From Streptomyces sp. DT2A-34 (GTDB lineage: Bacteria; Actinomycetota; Actinomycetes; Streptomycetales; Streptomycetaceae), in NCBI RefSeq assembly GCF_030499515.1, contig NZ_JASTWJ010000001.1:7606001-7670000 (forward strand): a stretch of 64,000 nt of DNA, given 5' to 3'. Shown one piece after another: positions 36,551-47,024 of this stretch (positions within the stretch are counted from its first letter, which is position 1; each line of letters starts with the position of its first letter). The notes below the pieces were generated by a model that saw only the letters and a program-made list of their open reading frames with translations, was not told the origin of the DNA and did not search any database. The position numbers were made by a program, and so were the translations under genes.

Positions 36551-36683
36551 GGTGACACCCTTTTGCGCCTGAACCGGCGCCGCTCTCGCGGACCGGGTTC
36601 TCGCCGTTGTGGTTGCTCAATTAATGGTTGCGGTCTAAAGACGACCGACGAGCGGTGATGGTTGTACGCGTTCGCGTGGCGGG

Positions 36684-38273
36684 TCAGCTCCGCCGCAGCG
36701 TGCGTGTCGCCCCCGCCGCCACCGTCGTGGCCAGGATCCACCCCAGCAGGATCATCGCCGCGGCCAGCCACTGCCAGGCGCCGCTCAGCTGCCAGAACCC
36801 GGCCTGGCCCAGGTCGATGACCGGCAGCAGCAGGTCCAGGGCGAACAGGGCCGGGCTCCAGGTCGGATGCTCGCCGCCCTTGAGCGGTGGAGGATCGGCG
36901 TACGCGAAGGCCACCGAACTCGCCGCCCACACCACCGCCATCCACACGGCGGCGCGGCCCGGCCGATAGCCGTAGGCGACCATCCAGTCCTGCGCGTACC
37001 CCCACAGCTTGGCCGCGGGGGGCAGCGTCTCGCGGCGCCGGCGCTGCTTGGCGAGCAGCACCTCGCGCGCGTCCTCGTCCTCACCGCCGTTGCGCAGCAC
37101 GGAGGCCAGCAGTTCGTACGGCTCCGGGTTGTACTCGGCGGTCGCGGCGGCCACCCACTCCAGCCGTCTCTCCAGCGGGAACGGGCCGCGCGGCACGAGG
37201 TTCTCGTAGCTGAAGCCACCCATGTGCAGCAGACCCGGGCCCGGCCAGGCGTCCGCCCGGTCCATCAGGTTGACGACCCGTGCCCCGGACAGCACCACCC
37301 GGCCGCGCTCCGGCCGCTCCCCGAGGAAGCGCAGCTCGGGCGTCTGGATGCGGCGCAGGGACAGCTCCTGCTCGTCCGAGAAGGTGAACCGGGCCCGCTC
37401 CAGGTCGACCGCGTCCCCGAACCGCCCGTCGTCCAGCCGCACCCCGCCCTGGCACGCGAAGCGCTGGATGCGCGTCCCGCGCGCGGGTGTACGGCCGCTC
37501 AGCAGCGGACTGCCGACGCCCGCCGGAGTCAGGTACAGGGTGCGCCCGACGGTGAGCTGGGGGGCGTTCAGCGCGAGCCGCGTGTACGGGTTGACCAGCC
37601 GGGCGCCCCGCAGGCTCAGCGACACGCCGATGTTGGCGCCGCGCAGGCTCATCTCACCGTGCGACTCCAGCATCTCGGCCTGGAGGTCCTGGCCGACGCT
37701 GATGCCGTCCGCGGCGATCGAGCGGCCGCTGCGGTCGCGGTAGACGATGGCCTGGTTGAGCAGCAGATCCGTGCCGATCTGCGCGTCGGTGAGCCGGATG
37801 CCGCCCTGGAAGCGGCAGCGCGGCAGGTGCAGATCACCCTCGGTGTGCACCCGGGCCGCCTCCAGGCGCGGCACCGCGCAGTCCACCAGTCGCACGGTCG
37901 TGAAACGCGCCTCCGGCAGCCGGATCTCCTGGTCGAAGCGGCAGCCGCGCATCTCCACGTACGGCACCACCGTGCCGCCCGCGAGGTCCATCGTGTCGCT
38001 GATCCGCACGCCGACGAGCTTCAGCGACGACACCCGGCCCGCGAGGGCGGGGGGCCCGTCCAGCAGCAGCCAGCAGATGATCCGCGCGCGTACGGTCCGC
38101 TCCTCTCCCCACGGATGCCCGCCGTGCGGGTCGTCGACGACCGTGTCGCCGCTGCTCAGGTCGTACACGCTGCCGTTGCGGAAGGCCTGCCACATGCCGA
38201 GTTCGGCGGCGGTCAGGTCGTTCGGCAGGTCGTCCGGCAGGTCTCCGTCACGGAGGCCGGCACCTTCGGTCAC
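36684..38273 (-). CDS. Large membrane-anchored beta-helix-like protein
   Basis: 529 residues. Residues about 60-345 are a series of short beta strands in repeating LxLxGxxI patterns (for example [20 protein letters not shown] and [21 protein letters not shown]), typical of a right-handed beta helix. A linker of charged helices follows, and two or three transmembrane helices lie at the C-terminus ([19 protein letters not shown] and [20 protein letters not shown]). Such proteins are sometimes annotated as membrane-associated oxidoreductases, but no cofactor motif is visible. It is divergent from hisD, and its 5' gap of 170 bases is shared. Confidence 0.75.
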   Translation of the reverse strand: MTEGAGLRDGDLPDDLPNDLTAAELGMWQAFRNGSVYDLSSGDTVVDDPHGGHPWGEERTVRARIICWLLLDGPPALAGRVSSLKLVGVRISDTMDLAGGTVVPYVEMRGCRFDQEIRLPEARFTTVRLVDCAVPRLEAARVHTEGDLHLPRCRFQGGIRLTDAQIGTDLLLNQAIVYRDRSGRSIAADGISVGQDLQAEMLESHGEMSLRGANIGVSLSLRGARLVNPYTRLALNAPQLTVGRTLYLTPAGVGSPLLSGRTPARGTRIQRFACQGGVRLDDGRFGDAVDLERARFTFSDEQELSLRRIQTPELRFLGERPERGRVVLSGARVVNLMDRADAWPGPGLLHMGGFSYENLVPRGPFPLERRLEWVAAATAEYNPEPYELLASVLRNGGEDEDAREVLLAKQRRRRETLPPAAKLWGYAQDWMVAYGYRPGRAAVWMAVVWAASSVAFAYADPPPLKGGEHPTWSPALFALDLLLPVIDLGQAGFWQLSGAWQWLAAAMILLGWILATTVAAGATRTLRRS

Positions 38274-38443
38274 GTTTCGCCCATCCCCCTCATCTACTCA
38301 TGGGTTCGTACAACTGTTCATGCCCGCTGAGTGACGCCCCGAACGCTAGACGTGAAGGTGATCTTCCGGGTTCCCGGGGCGTTCTGTATCAGCCATTGAT
38401 ACGCGCGAACGACGCCGGACCCGGGTCTGAGAGAATTGAGCCC
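38274..38443. promoter_or_regulatory. Promoter region of the his operon with a short dyad
   Basis: 170 bases between divergent starts. GTATCA (38386-38391) and TGATAC (38397-38402) form a 17-base dyad with a five-base centre, 42 bases before the hisD start. It may be the operator for the his operon. No attenuator peptide of the enterobacterial his type was seen. Confidence 0.4.
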
Positions 38444-39769
38444 GTGATCTCCCGAATCGATCTGCGCGGCGACGCCCTTCCCGAGGGCCCCGCCCTGCGC
38501 GACCTGCTGCCCCGAGCCGACTTCGACGTTCAGGCCGCCCTGGAGAAGGTGCGTCCGATCTGCGAGGCCGTGCATCATCGGGGTGACGCGGCGCTGATCG
38601 ACTTCGCGGAGAAGTTCGACGGGGTGAAGCTCGACCAGGTGCGGGTGCCGGCCGCGGCGCTCACGCGCGCGTTGGAGGGGCTCGACCCGGCCGTCCGTGC
38701 GGCCCTGGAGGAGTCCATCCGGCGCGCCCGTCTCGTCCACCGCGAGCAGCGCCGTACGACGCACACCACGCAGGTCGTGCCGGGCGGCTCGGTCACCGAG
38801 AAGTGGGTGCCGGTCGACCGCGTCGGGCTGTACGCGCCCGGCGGCCGCTCCGTCTACCCCTCCTCCGTGGTCATGAACGTCGTCCCGGCCCAGGAGGCCG
38901 GCGTCGAGTCGATCGCCCTCGCTTCGCCTGCCCAGGCCGAGTTCAACGGCCTCCCGCACCCGACGATCCTCGCCGCGTGCGCGCTGCTCGGCGTCGACGA
39001 GGTGTACGCCGCCGGTGGCGCGACCGCCGTCGCGATGTTCGCGTACGGCACCGAGTCCTGCCCGCCCGCCAACATGGTCACCGGCCCCGGCAACATCTGG
39101 GTCGCCGCCGCCAAGCGCTACTTCACCGGCAAGATCGGCATCGACGCCGAGGCGGGCCCGACCGAGATCGCGATCCTGGCCGACGCCACCGCCGACCCGG
39201 TGCACGTCGCCGCCGACCTGATTAGCCAGGCCGAGCACGACCCGCTCGCCGCCGCCGTCCTCGTCACCGACTCCGTGGAGCTCGCCGACGCGGTGGAGAA
39301 GGAGCTGGAGCCGCAGGTCGCGGCCAGCAAGCACATCGACGACCGGATCGTCCCGGCCCTCAAGGGCAGGCAGTCCGCGATCGTCCTGGTCGACGGGGTC
39401 GAGGAGGGGCTTCGGGTCGTCGACGCGTACGGCGCCGAGCACCTGGAGATCCAGACGGCCGACGCGGCCGCCGTGGCCGACCGGGTGCGCAACGCCGGCG
39501 CGATCTTCATCGGCCCCTGGGCGCCGGTCTCGCTCGGCGACTACGCCGCCGGGTCCAACCACGTGCTGCCGACCGGCGGCTGCGCCTGCCACTCCTCCGG
39601 CCTGTCCGTGCAGTCCTTCCTCCGGGGCATCCACATCGTCGACTACACGAAGGACGCGCTGGCCGAGGTCGCGCATCACGTGGTCACGCTGGCGGAGGCG
39701 GAGGATCTGCCGGCGCACGGCGCGGCGATCAAGGCGAGGTTCGGCTGGAAGGTACCCGAGAGCAAGTGA
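38444..39769 (+). CDS. hisD: Histidinol dehydrogenase
   Basis: 441 residues. It performs the last two NAD-dependent oxidations, L-histidinol to histidinal to histidine. Family blocks seen are [53 protein letters not shown] and the Zn-site region [12 protein letters not shown], with [13 protein letters not shown] near the C-terminus. GTG 38444 gives [16 protein letters not shown]. Its stop overlaps hisC by four bases. First gene of the his operon. Confidence 0.97.
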   Translation: MISRIDLRGDALPEGPALRDLLPRADFDVQAALEKVRPICEAVHHRGDAALIDFAEKFDGVKLDQVRVPAAALTRALEGLDPAVRAALEESIRRARLVHREQRRTTHTTQVVPGGSVTEKWVPVDRVGLYAPGGRSVYPSSVVMNVVPAQEAGVESIALASPAQAEFNGLPHPTILAACALLGVDEVYAAGGATAVAMFAYGTESCPPANMVTGPGNIWVAAAKRYFTGKIGIDAEAGPTEIAILADATADPVHVAADLISQAEHDPLAAAVLVTDSVELADAVEKELEPQVAASKHIDDRIVPALKGRQSAIVLVDGVEEGLRVVDAYGAEHLEIQTADAAAVADRVRNAGAIFIGPWAPVSLGDYAAGSNHVLPTGGCACHSSGLSVQSFLRGIHIVDYTKDALAEVAHHVVTLAEAEDLPAHGAAIKARFGWKVPESK

Positions 39770-40908
39770 GCGACGTACGTATCGACGATCTCCCCGTACG
39801 GGACGAGCTGCGCGGCAAGTCCCCTTACGGCGCGCCCCAGTTGGACGTCCCCGTACGGCTGAACACCAACGAGAACCCCTACCCGCTGCCCGAGCCGCTG
39901 GTCGAACGGATCGCCGAGCGCGTCCGTGAGGCGGCCCGCAACCTCAACCGCTACCCCGACCGGGACGCGGTGGAGCTGCGCACCCGGCTCGCCGAGTACC
40001 TGACGGACACGTCCGGTCACGAGGTGGGCCTCGCGAACGTCTGGGCGGCCAACGGCTCCAACGAGGTCCTCCAGCAGGTGCTGCAGACCTTCGGCGGACC
40101 GGGGCGTACGGCCATCGGCTTCGAGCCGTCGTACTCGATGCACGGCCTCATCTCGCGCGGCACCGGCACCGGCTGGATCTCCGGCCCGCGGAACGAGGAC
40201 TTCACGATCGACCTCCCGGCCGCCGAGAAGGCGATCGCCGAGCACCGGCCCGACATCGTCTTCATCACCACCCCCAACAACCCCACGGGCACCGCGGTCC
40301 CTCCCGAGACCGTCCTCGCGCTGTACGAGGCCGCGCAGGCCGCCAAGCCCTCCATGGTCGTGGTCGACGAGGCGTACATCGAGTTCAGCCACGGCGACTC
40401 GCTGCTGCCGCTGCTCGAAGGTCGGCCGAATCTCGTCGTCTCCCGCACGATGTCCAAGGCCTTCGGCGCCGCCGGCCTGCGCCTCGGCTATCTCGCCGCG
40501 CACCCGGCGGTCGTGGACGCCGTCCAGCTCGTACGGCTGCCCTACCACCTGTCGGCCGTCACCCAGGCGACCGCCCTGGCCGCCCTGGAGCACACCGACA
40601 CGCTGCTGAAGTACGTCGAGCAGCTCAAGTCGGAGCGGGACCGGCTGGTGGGCGAGCTGCTTGCCCTCGGCTACGACGTCACGCCGTCGGACGCCAACTT
40701 CGTGCAGTTCGGACGGTTCGACGACGCGCATGCCGCCTGGCAGAAGATCCTCGACCGGGGCGTGCTGGTCCGGGACAACGGCGTGCCGGGGTGGCTGCGG
40801 GTCACCGCCGGAACCCCCGAAGAGAACGACGCGTTCCTCGACGCGGTACGTGAGTTGCAGTGTCTTGTGGGGGACACCCCCACACCCCCGAAGGAGCAGA
40901 GCGCATGA
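39766..40908 (+). CDS. hisC: Histidinol-phosphate aminotransferase
   Basis: 380 residues, fold-type I PLP aminotransferase. It converts imidazole-acetol phosphate to L-histidinol phosphate. [14 protein letters not shown] at the N-terminus, [22 protein letters not shown] and [18 protein letters not shown] with the PLP-binding Lys are present, plus [13 protein letters not shown] near the C-terminus. The start overlaps the hisD stop (GTGA) and its stop overlaps the hisB start (ATGA), so translation is coupled. Confidence 0.97.
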   Translation: MSDVRIDDLPVRDELRGKSPYGAPQLDVPVRLNTNENPYPLPEPLVERIAERVREAARNLNRYPDRDAVELRTRLAEYLTDTSGHEVGLANVWAANGSNEVLQQVLQTFGGPGRTAIGFEPSYSMHGLISRGTGTGWISGPRNEDFTIDLPAAEKAIAEHRPDIVFITTPNNPTGTAVPPETVLALYEAAQAAKPSMVVVDEAYIEFSHGDSLLPLLEGRPNLVVSRTMSKAFGAAGLRLGYLAAHPAVVDAVQLVRLPYHLSAVTQATALAALEHTDTLLKYVEQLKSERDRLVGELLALGYDVTPSDANFVQFGRFDDAHAAWQKILDRGVLVRDNGVPGWLRVTAGTPEENDAFLDAVRELQCLVGDTPTPPKEQSA

Positions 40909-41498
40909 ACCGCGTAGGACGCGTGGAGCGAGTCACCAAGGAGACCTCGGTCCTCGTCGAGATCGACCTCGACGGGTCCGGCAAGGTCGATGTGTCGACC
41001 GGCGTCGGCTTCTACGACCACATGCTCGACCAGCTCGGCCGGCACGGTCTGTTCGACCTGACCGTGAAGACCGAGGGCGACCTGCACATCGACTCGCACC
41101 ACACCATCGAGGACACCGCCCTCGCACTGGGCGCCGCCTTCAAGCAGGCGCTCGGCGACAAGGTGGGGATTTATCGATTCGGCAACTGCACGGTCCCGCT
41201 GGACGAGTCCCTCGCCCAGGTCACCGTCGACCTGTCCGGCCGCCCGTACCTCGTGCACACCGAGCCCGAGAACATGGCGCCGATGATCGGCGAGTACGAC
41301 ACCACGATGACCCGGCACATCCTGGAGTCCTTCGTCGCCCAGGCGCAGATCGCGCTGCACGTGCACGTGCCGTACGGGCGCAACGCCCACCACATCGTGG
41401 AGTGCCAGTTCAAGGCGCTGGCCCGGGCCCTGCGGTACGCGTCCGAGCGCGACCCGCGCGCGGCGGGCATCCTTCCCTCCACGAAGGGTGCGCTGTAA
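40905..41498 (+). CDS. hisB: Imidazoleglycerol-phosphate dehydratase
   Basis: 197 residues, the monofunctional HisB of actinobacteria without the phosphatase domain. Manganese-ligand histidines are in [22 protein letters not shown] and [13 protein letters not shown]. It dehydrates IGP to imidazole-acetol phosphate. ATG 40905 is within the end of hisC; the frame begins earlier inside hisC but is not used. A 54-residue membrane protein gene follows five bases later, inside the operon. Confidence 0.97.
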   Translation: MNRVGRVERVTKETSVLVEIDLDGSGKVDVSTGVGFYDHMLDQLGRHGLFDLTVKTEGDLHIDSHHTIEDTALALGAAFKQALGDKVGIYRFGNCTVPLDESLAQVTVDLSGRPYLVHTEPENMAPMIGEYDTTMTRHILESFVAQAQIALHVHVPYGRNAHHIVECQFKALARALRYASERDPRAAGILPSTKGAL

Positions 41499-41502
41499 CC
41501 CC

Positions 41503-41667
41503 ATGAACGGGCTGTCCACCGTCCTGATCGTCGTCGGCCTCTTCCTCGTCGGCGGGATCATCTCGTTCGCCAAGCAGCAGATGCCGAAGAGCCTCATCGT
41601 GCTGCTCTCGATCGGCGCCGCGATGTGTCTCGTCGCGGGCATCCTGAGGCTGGAGGTGTGGAACTGA
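41503..41667 (+). CDS. 54-residue membrane protein inside the his operon
   Basis: [20 protein letters not shown] at the start, ending RLEVWN. Two hydrophobic helices of about 18-20 residues are joined by a short basic loop ([10 protein letters not shown]). It begins five bases after hisB and its stop codon overlaps the hisH start by one base (TGATGA), so it is a translated part of the operon and not a gap. No histidine enzyme is missing that it could replace; a transport or assembly role is a guess. Confidence 0.85.
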   Translation: MNGLSTVLIVVGLFLVGGIISFAKQQMPKSLIVLLSIGAAMCLVAGILRLEVWN

Positions 41668-42311
41668 TGAGCACCGTCTCGAAGAAGGTCGTCGTCTTCG
41701 ACTACGGCTTCGGCAACGTCCGCTCCGCCGAACGCGCCCTCGCGCGCGCGGGAGCCGACGTCGAGATCACGCGCGACTTCGACAAGGCCATGAACGCCGA
41801 CGGCCTGCTGGTGCCCGGCGTCGGCGCCTTCGCGGCCTGCATGCAGGGCCTGAAGGAGGCGCGCGGCGACTGGATCGTCGAGCGGCGACTGGCCGGCGGG
41901 CGCCCGGTGATGGGTATCTGCGTCGGCATGCAGATCCTGTTCGCGCGGGGCATCGAGCACGGCGTCGAGACCGAGGGCCTCGGCGAGTGGCCCGGCTCGG
42001 TCGAGCCGCTCCAGGCCGACATCGTGCCCCACATGGGCTGGAACACCGTGGACGTGGCGGCCGGCACCGAGCTGTTCGCCGGTCTGGACGCCGACGCGCG
42101 CTTCTACTTCGTGCACTCCTACGCGGTCCACGACTGGGCCCTGGAGGTGCACAACCCGCTGATGCAGGCACCCAAGGTCACCTGGTCGACGCACGGCAAG
42201 CCCTTCGTGGCCGCCGTGGAGAACGGCGCCCTGTGGGCCACGCAGTTCCACCCCGAGAAGTCCGGCGACGCCGGAGCGCAGCTGCTCACCAACTGGATCG
42301 GAACCCTGTAG
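41667..42311 (+). CDS. hisH: Imidazole glycerol phosphate synthase, glutaminase subunit
   Basis: 214 residues, class I glutamine amidotransferase. The nucleophile Cys is in [13 protein letters not shown] and the His/Glu pair in QFHPEKSG. It supplies ammonia to HisF. ATG 41667 is chosen because it overlaps the preceding stop codon; the open frame upstream covers the small membrane gene in another frame. Downstream priA starts four bases later. Confidence 0.97.
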   Translation: MSTVSKKVVVFDYGFGNVRSAERALARAGADVEITRDFDKAMNADGLLVPGVGAFAACMQGLKEARGDWIVERRLAGGRPVMGICVGMQILFARGIEHGVETEGLGEWPGSVEPLQADIVPHMGWNTVDVAAGTELFAGLDADARFYFVHSYAVHDWALEVHNPLMQAPKVTWSTHGKPFVAAVENGALWATQFHPEKSGDAGAQLLTNWIGTL

Positions 42312-42315
42312 AGAC

Positions 42316-43041
42316 ATGGCCAAGCTCGAACTCCTCCCCGCTGTCGACGTCCGCGACGGCCAGGCCGTCCGCCTCGTGCACGGCGAGTCCGGCACCGAGA
42401 CCTCCTACGGCTCCCCGCTGGAGGCCGCCCTGGCCTGGCAGCGTTCGGGCGCCGAGTGGCTGCACCTCGTCGACCTGGACGCCGCCTTCGGCACCGGCGA
42501 CAACCGGGAGCTGATCGCCGAGGTCGCCAAGGCGATGGACATCAAGGTCGAGCTGTCCGGCGGCATCCGCGACGACGCCTCCCTGGCCGCCGCGCTCGCC
42601 ACCGGCTGCACGCGCGTGAACCTCGGTACGGCCGCCCTGGAGACCCCCGAGTGGGTCGCCAAGGTCATCGCCGAGCACGGCGACAAGATCGCCGTCGGCC
42701 TCGACGTACGCGGCACGACCCTGCGCGGCCGCGGCTGGACCCGCGACGGCGGCGACCTCTACGAGACGCTGGAGCGCCTCAACAGCGAGGGCTGCGCGCG
42801 GTACGTCGTCACGGACATCGCCAAGGACGGCACGCTGCAGGGCCCGAACCTGGAGCTGCTGAAGAACGTCTGCGCGGCGACGGACCGCCCGGTGGTCGCC
42901 TCCGGCGGCGTCTCGTCCCTGGACGACCTGCGGGCGATCGCCGAGCTGGTCCCGCTCGGTGTCGAGGGCTCCATCGTCGGGAAGGCCCTGTACGCGAAGG
43001 CGTTCACCCTGGAAGAGGCCCTGGAGGTTGTCTCGTCATGA
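42316..43041 (+). CDS. priA: PriA, bifunctional phosphoribosyl isomerase (HisA/TrpF)
   Basis: 241 residues. The (beta/alpha)8 barrel begins [17 protein letters not shown] with the catalytic Asp11. [12 protein letters not shown] and [12 protein letters not shown] hold further conserved residues. In Streptomyces and mycobacteria this one enzyme isomerises both ProFAR (histidine) and PRA (tryptophan), because trpF is absent. No trpF is seen in the nearby trp cluster, so the dual role is expected here by inference. The next gene starts inside its stop codon (ATGA). Confidence 0.95.
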   Translation: MAKLELLPAVDVRDGQAVRLVHGESGTETSYGSPLEAALAWQRSGAEWLHLVDLDAAFGTGDNRELIAEVAKAMDIKVELSGGIRDDASLAAALATGCTRVNLGTAALETPEWVAKVIAEHGDKIAVGLDVRGTTLRGRGWTRDGGDLYETLERLNSEGCARYVVTDIAKDGTLQGPNLELLKNVCAATDRPVVASGGVSSLDDLRAIAELVPLGVEGSIVGKALYAKAFTLEEALEVVSS

Positions 43042-43433
43042 CGTCCGATGCCGTACGGCGCGTGCAGAGCGGAAGTCCCTGGGAAGAGTCCTTCGGTTTC
43101 GCACGTGCCGTCGCGGCGGGGGACCGTGTCCTGGTGGGGGGCACGACCTCCTTCAAGGGCGACGTCCTGTACGGCGAGGGCGACCCGTACGAGCAGGCCA
43201 CGGTGGCCTTCACCAGTGCGCTGGACGCGCTCGGCGAGTTCGGACTCGGCGTCGAGTCCGTGATCCGTACCAGGATGTACCTGACCCACGCGCGGGACGT
43301 GGACGCGGTGGGCCGGGCCCACAAGGAGTTCTTCGACACGGTGCGCCCGGTCTCGACGTTGCTCGTCGTGGAGGGTTTCGTGGACTCACGCATCCTGGTC
43401 GAAGTGGAAATAGAAGCATTCAGAGGACGTTAG
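43038..43433 (+). CDS. RidA-family enamine/imine deaminase
   Basis: 131 residues. The family's conserved Arg is in VIRTRMYLT and the C-terminal Glu-rich strand in [11 protein letters not shown]. RidA hydrolyses reactive enamine or imine intermediates released by PLP enzymes. Its place inside the his operon, overlapping the priA stop and 14 bases before hisF, suggests it protects or serves this pathway or its PLP enzymes, but that is inferred. ATG 43038 gives a clean N-terminus. Confidence 0.88.
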   Translation: MTSDAVRRVQSGSPWEESFGFARAVAAGDRVLVGGTTSFKGDVLYGEGDPYEQATVAFTSALDALGEFGLGVESVIRTRMYLTHARDVDAVGRAHKEFFDTVRPVSTLLVVEGFVDSRILVEVEIEAFRGR

Positions 43434-43446
43434 AGGAGCCGGTTTC

Positions 43447-44202
43447 ATGACCCTGGCGGTCCGAGTCATCCCCTGCCTGGACGTGGACAACGGCCGGGTC
43501 GTCAAGGGCGTCAACTTCCAGAACCTGCGCGACGCGGGCGACCCCGTCGAGATGGCCAAGGTGTACGACGCCGAGGGCGCCGACGAGCTGACGTTCCTGG
43601 ACATCACCGCCTCGTCGGGCAACCGCGAGACCACGTACGACGTGGTGCGCCGTACGGCCGAGCAGGTGTTCATCCCGCTGACGGTCGGCGGCGGCGTCCG
43701 CACGGCCGAGGACGTGGACAAGCTGCTGCGGGCCGGCGCCGACAAGGTGGGTGTGAACACCGCCGCGATCGCCCGCCCGGACCTGATCCGCGAGATCGCC
43801 GAGCGCTTCGGGCGCCAGGTGCTGGTGCTGTCGGTCGACGCGCGGCGCACTCCTGAAGGCACCTTCGAGGTCACCACCCACGGCGGCCGCAAGGGCACCG
43901 GCATCGACGCCGTCGAGTGGGCGCACCGCGCCGCCGAGCTGGGCGCGGGCGAGATCCTGCTCAACTCGATGGACGCGGACGGCACGAAGGACGGCTACGA
44001 CCTGGAGATGATCCAGGCCGTACGCAAGCACGTGACGGTCCCGGTCATCGCCTCCGGCGGCGCCGGCAAGCTCGCCGACTTCCCGCCGGCCATCGAGGCG
44101 GGCGCGGACGCGGTGCTCGCGGCGTCGGTGTTCCACTTCGGGGATCTGCGGATCGGCGAGGTGAAGGACGCGTTGCGCGGGGCGGGTCACGCTGTGCGGT
44201 GA
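43447..44202 (+). CDS. hisF: Imidazole glycerol phosphate synthase, cyclase subunit
   Basis: 251 residues. The barrel starts [29 protein letters not shown] with the catalytic Asp. The phosphate-binding [21 protein letters not shown] and a second glycine-rich loop [24 protein letters not shown] are present. It closes the imidazole ring using ammonia from HisH. Last gene of the his operon; a perfect hairpin follows. The ATG has GGAGCC upstream. Confidence 0.97.
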   Translation: MTLAVRVIPCLDVDNGRVVKGVNFQNLRDAGDPVEMAKVYDAEGADELTFLDITASSGNRETTYDVVRRTAEQVFIPLTVGGGVRTAEDVDKLLRAGADKVGVNTAAIARPDLIREIAERFGRQVLVLSVDARRTPEGTFEVTTHGGRKGTGIDAVEWAHRAAELGAGEILLNSMDADGTKDGYDLEMIQAVRKHVTVPVIASGGAGKLADFPPAIEAGADAVLAASVFHFGDLRIGEVKDALRGAGHAVR

Positions 44203-44261
44203 CGCTCCGCTGAGTGCCGCCGGGTTCCTCGACACGTGCGTGACTGATTCGGGAGACCGCA

Positions 44262-44296
44262 GGTAGGGCCCGGCCACGGCGTGGCCGGGCCCTACC
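44262..44296 (+). terminator. Terminator of the his operon
   Basis: GGTAGGGCCCGGCCAC (44262-44277) pairs perfectly with its complement at 44281-44296, with a three-base loop. It begins 59 bases after hisF. There is no U-run, but a 16-base-pair GC stem is typical of Streptomyces. Confidence 0.85.
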
Positions 44297-44384
44297 GCTG
44301 CCCAGCCTCATGCAGGCGGACGCCCATGGCGCTCCCTCAGGATGCCCGCGCCGGGAGCGCTGGTGGCGGCCGGCGTCGGACGAG

Positions 44385-44560
44385 GTGAGCATCCGGGACG
44401 AGGACTTCCGCGACGCTCCCGAAAGGCGGCCGCACACACGGCCGCGAGCCGGCTCTTCGCCGAGCAGAGAGCACGGCCGCGCCGCCGACGCCGCAGGAGA
44501 CACCGAGGGCAACCAGAACGTCGCGGTACACCCGTACGCCTTCCCGTTCCGGACCTGAGA
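44385..44560 (+). CDS. Possible short hypothetical protein upstream of the MFS gene
   Basis: A frame of about 57 codons beginning GTG 44385 (MSIRDEDFRDAPERRPHTRP...) and ending in VAVHPYAFPFRT. An earlier ATG at 44310 is also in frame. It is Arg/Pro/His-rich, has no hydrophobic segment, and its third-position GC is somewhat lower than in the flanking genes. The other strand is open too, so this may be non-coding. No family is recognised, and the rest of the gap (44297-44384) shows nothing. Confidence 0.25.
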
Positions 44561-44568
44561 GGACCGAC

Positions 44569-45825
44569 GTGCCTTCGACGCTCACCGCCGCAGAGGCCAC
44601 TCCCGGCGCGGAGCGCCCCGCCCACCGCGACCCCAACGTCCTGCGCTGGCTCGCCGCCTACACCTCCTCGATGATGGGCGACAGCGTCTACTACATCGCC
44701 CTCTCCTGGGCGGCCGTACAGGCCGGTTCGCCGTCCCAGGCCGGAGTGGTCATGGCGGTGAGCGCCCTGCCGCGGGCGCTGCTGATGCTGGGCGGGGGAG
44801 TGATCGCCGACCGGCTCGGGCCGCGCAGGGTCGTCATCGGCAGTGACGTGGTGCGGTGCGCGGCCGTCGTCGCGGTGGCGGGGCTGCTGTTCCTCACCAC
44901 CCCGGGCCTGTGGCCGCTGGCCGCGCTCGCCCTGGTCTTCGGCACCGTCGACGCCGTCTTCATGCCGGCCGTGGGCGCGCTCCCCGCGCGCGTGACGACA
45001 CGCGACCAGCTCGCGCGCGTGCAGGGCATGCGGGGCCTCGGGATCCGGTTCGCGAGCGTCGTCGGCGGTCCGCTCGGCGGTCTAGGGGTCGCGGTCGGGG
45101 GCGCGGCGGCCGCGTTCGGCCTCGCCGGGCTGCTCATCGCGGTGTCGGTGCCGCTGCTGGTCTCCGTGCGGATGCGGGAGCTGCCCGCCGACGACAAGGC
45201 GGTCTCGCCGGGCGGCACCGCGTGGCGCGATCTGGTGGCCGGCCTCGGCTACGTCCGGCACCACCGGGTGCTCGCTCCGCTGATGCTGGCCATCGCCCTC
45301 GGCGACCTCGGCTTCGTCGGCCCGCTCAACGTCGGCCTGGCGCTGCTCGCCGACGAGCGGGGCTGGGGCGCCTCCGGAATGGGCTGGGTGCTCGCCGGCT
45401 TCGGCGTCGGCGCGGGTGCCGCGTCCCTGCTGCTGACCGTGCGCGGACGCCTGCCGCACGCCGGGCAGGTGGCGGGGTGGGCGATCCTCGCGGGGGCGGT
45501 CGCGATCGGTGCCCTGGCCTTCGTGCCCGGCGTGATCGCGGCCGTCGGGGTCGCCCTGCTCATCGGACTGCTCGCCGGTCTCAGCGGCGCCATGTGCGGC
45601 GCCCTGCTGCAGACCCAGGCCGACGCCGCCTACCTGGGCCGCGTCACCGCCGTCTCAGGGCTGGTCAGCCTCGGTTTCGCGCCGCTCAGCATGCCCCTGT
45701 CCGCCGCCGCCATCGGCGCCTGGGGCACCGGCCCGGTCTTCGTGGTCAGCGCGGCGGTGTGCGGGCTGGGCGGAGTGATCGCCCTGGGCGTGCCCGGCCT
45801 ACGCCGCGCCGAACTCCCGAAGTGA
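44569..45825 (+). CDS. MFS transporter
   Basis: 418 residues with about twelve transmembrane helices. The start of the first helix, RWLAAYTSSMMGDSVYYIALSWAAVQ, and the loop-2/3 motif ADRLGPRRVVIGSDVVR are typical of the MFS_3-type exporters. GTG 44569 follows GAGAGGA. It faces a converging TIGR03085 gene four bases away. It may export a metabolite, but none can be named; its place between his and trp gene groups does not prove a link. Confidence 0.88.
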   Translation: MPSTLTAAEATPGAERPAHRDPNVLRWLAAYTSSMMGDSVYYIALSWAAVQAGSPSQAGVVMAVSALPRALLMLGGGVIADRLGPRRVVIGSDVVRCAAVVAVAGLLFLTTPGLWPLAALALVFGTVDAVFMPAVGALPARVTTRDQLARVQGMRGLGIRFASVVGGPLGGLGVAVGGAAAAFGLAGLLIAVSVPLLVSVRMRELPADDKAVSPGGTAWRDLVAGLGYVRHHRVLAPLMLAIALGDLGFVGPLNVGLALLADERGWGASGMGWVLAGFGVGAGAASLLLTVRGRLPHAGQVAGWAILAGAVAIGALAFVPGVIAAVGVALLIGLLAGLSGAMCGALLQTQADAAYLGRVTAVSGLVSLGFAPLSMPLSAAAIGAWGTGPVFVVSAAVCGLGGVIALGVPGLRRAELPK

Positions 45826-45829
45826 CCTC

Positions 45830-46465
45830 TCAGATCCCGAGCTGCTTCCCCTCGTGCAGCTTCGAGATCGCGTCCTTGTCGCCGTCCAGTTCGACGTCGG
45901 CGGCGTCCTGGCGGCCGTAGGCGAAGAGCAGCAGCTCCGACGGCTCGCCGGTCACCGTGACGACCGGCGTGCCCCGGTGGGCGACCGCCGTCTGGCCGTT
46001 CGGGCGGCGCAGCACCAGGCCCGTGGGCGCGCCGCGGCCCATCAGACGGGCGGAACGCTCCAGGCGGGACCAGAGGGCGTCCTGGAAGACCGGGTCGAGT
46101 TCGCGGGGCGTCCAGTCCGGCTGGGCGCGGCGGACGTCCTCCGTGTGGACGTAGAACTCGATCGTGTTCGACAACTCGTCGATCTGCTTGAGCTGGAACG
46201 GCGAGAAGCGCGGCGGACCGGTGCGGATGAGCTGGATCAGTTCCTCGTACGGCTTCGCCGCGAACTCCTCCATCGCCTTGTCCAGGCGCGGCGCGAGCTG
46301 CTTGAGCAGCATGCCCGCGGCGGCGTCGGGGCGGCGCTCGCGCACCACCACGTGCGCGGCGAGATCGCGGGTCGTCCACCCCTCGCAGAGGGTGGGGGCG
46401 TCCGGGCCCTCGGCCTCCAAGAGGTCGGCCAGGAGAAGTCGTTCACGCTTGGCGAAGGTCGACAT
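45830..46465 (-). CDS. TIGR03085 family protein (DinB/mycothiol-dependent isomerase-like)
   Basis: 211 residues. It begins MSTFAKRERLLLADLLEAEGPDAPTLCEGWTTRDLAAHVVVRERRPD, which matches the N-terminal metal-binding helical bundle of mycothiol-dependent maleylpyruvate isomerase-like proteins, and the TIGR03085 pattern. The His in DLAAHVVVRE and a later His in EFYVHTED would be metal ligands. Enzyme activity is unknown. It converges with the MFS gene; the two stop codons are four bases apart. Confidence 0.88.
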   Translation of the reverse strand: MSTFAKRERLLLADLLEAEGPDAPTLCEGWTTRDLAAHVVVRERRPDAAAGMLLKQLAPRLDKAMEEFAAKPYEELIQLIRTGPPRFSPFQLKQIDELSNTIEFYVHTEDVRRAQPDWTPRELDPVFQDALWSRLERSARLMGRGAPTGLVLRRPNGQTAVAHRGTPVVTVTGEPSELLLFAYGRQDAADVELDGDKDAISKLHEGKQLGI

Positions 46466-46605
46466 GCAGTCAGCCTACGACCACGTGACAAGTCCGCCCA
46501 CCCGTCGCCCGACCACCACCCCTCATCGTGGCGCTGCGCGCCGCCCCTATCCACTCAGTGGACATCGGACCGTCACTGTCAGTGGCAGGCGGCACAATGG
46601 CAGGC

Positions 46606-47013
46606 ATGACCACGAGTACGCCCCGTCAGCCCAGCCGGCTGGACCCCGAGATCGCCGCGCGCCTCAAGCGCAGCGCGGACGGACTCCTGCCCGCCATCGC
46701 CCAGCAGTACGACACCGGTGAGGTGCTGATGCTCGGCTGGATGGACGACGAGGCGCTGCATCGCACGCTCACCACCGGCCGCTGCACCTACTGGTCGCGC
46801 AGCCGCCGGGAGTACTGGGTCAAGGGCGACACCTCCGGCCACTTCCAGTGGGTCAAGTCCGTCGCCCTCGACTGCGACGCCGACACCGTGCTCGTCCAGG
46901 TCGACCAGGTCGGCGCCGCCTGCCACACCGGCGCGCGCACCTGCTTCGACGTGGATGTGCTGCTCAAGGAGACCGAGGGCGCCGATTCCGGCGTACCGGT
47001 CTCGGATCAGTAA
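46606..47013 (+). CDS. hisI: Phosphoribosyl-AMP cyclohydrolase
   Basis: 135 residues, monofunctional HisI. It opens the adenine ring of PR-AMP, the third step of histidine synthesis. The block [36 protein letters not shown] is diagnostic; zinc ligands lie in [31 protein letters not shown] 46606 (MTTSTPRQ) is used; an ATG three codons earlier is also possible. It is split from the main his operon and is directly upstream of trpE, with an 11-base gap. Confidence 0.96.
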   Translation: MTTSTPRQPSRLDPEIAARLKRSADGLLPAIAQQYDTGEVLMLGWMDDEALHRTLTTGRCTYWSRSRREYWVKGDTSGHFQWVKSVALDCDADTVLVQVDQVGAACHTGARTCFDVDVLLKETEGADSGVPVSDQ

Positions 47014-47024
47014 GGTCAGCCGCC

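Noticed and set aside
36867..38330. 487-codon plus-strand frame opposite the beta-helix-like gene
   Set aside because: Antisense shadow; its product is Arg/Val/His-rich with no known domain.
44308..44625. 105-codon minus-strand frame after hisF
   Set aside because: It overlaps the MFS start, has an Arg/Gly-rich shadow composition and no ribosome-binding site.
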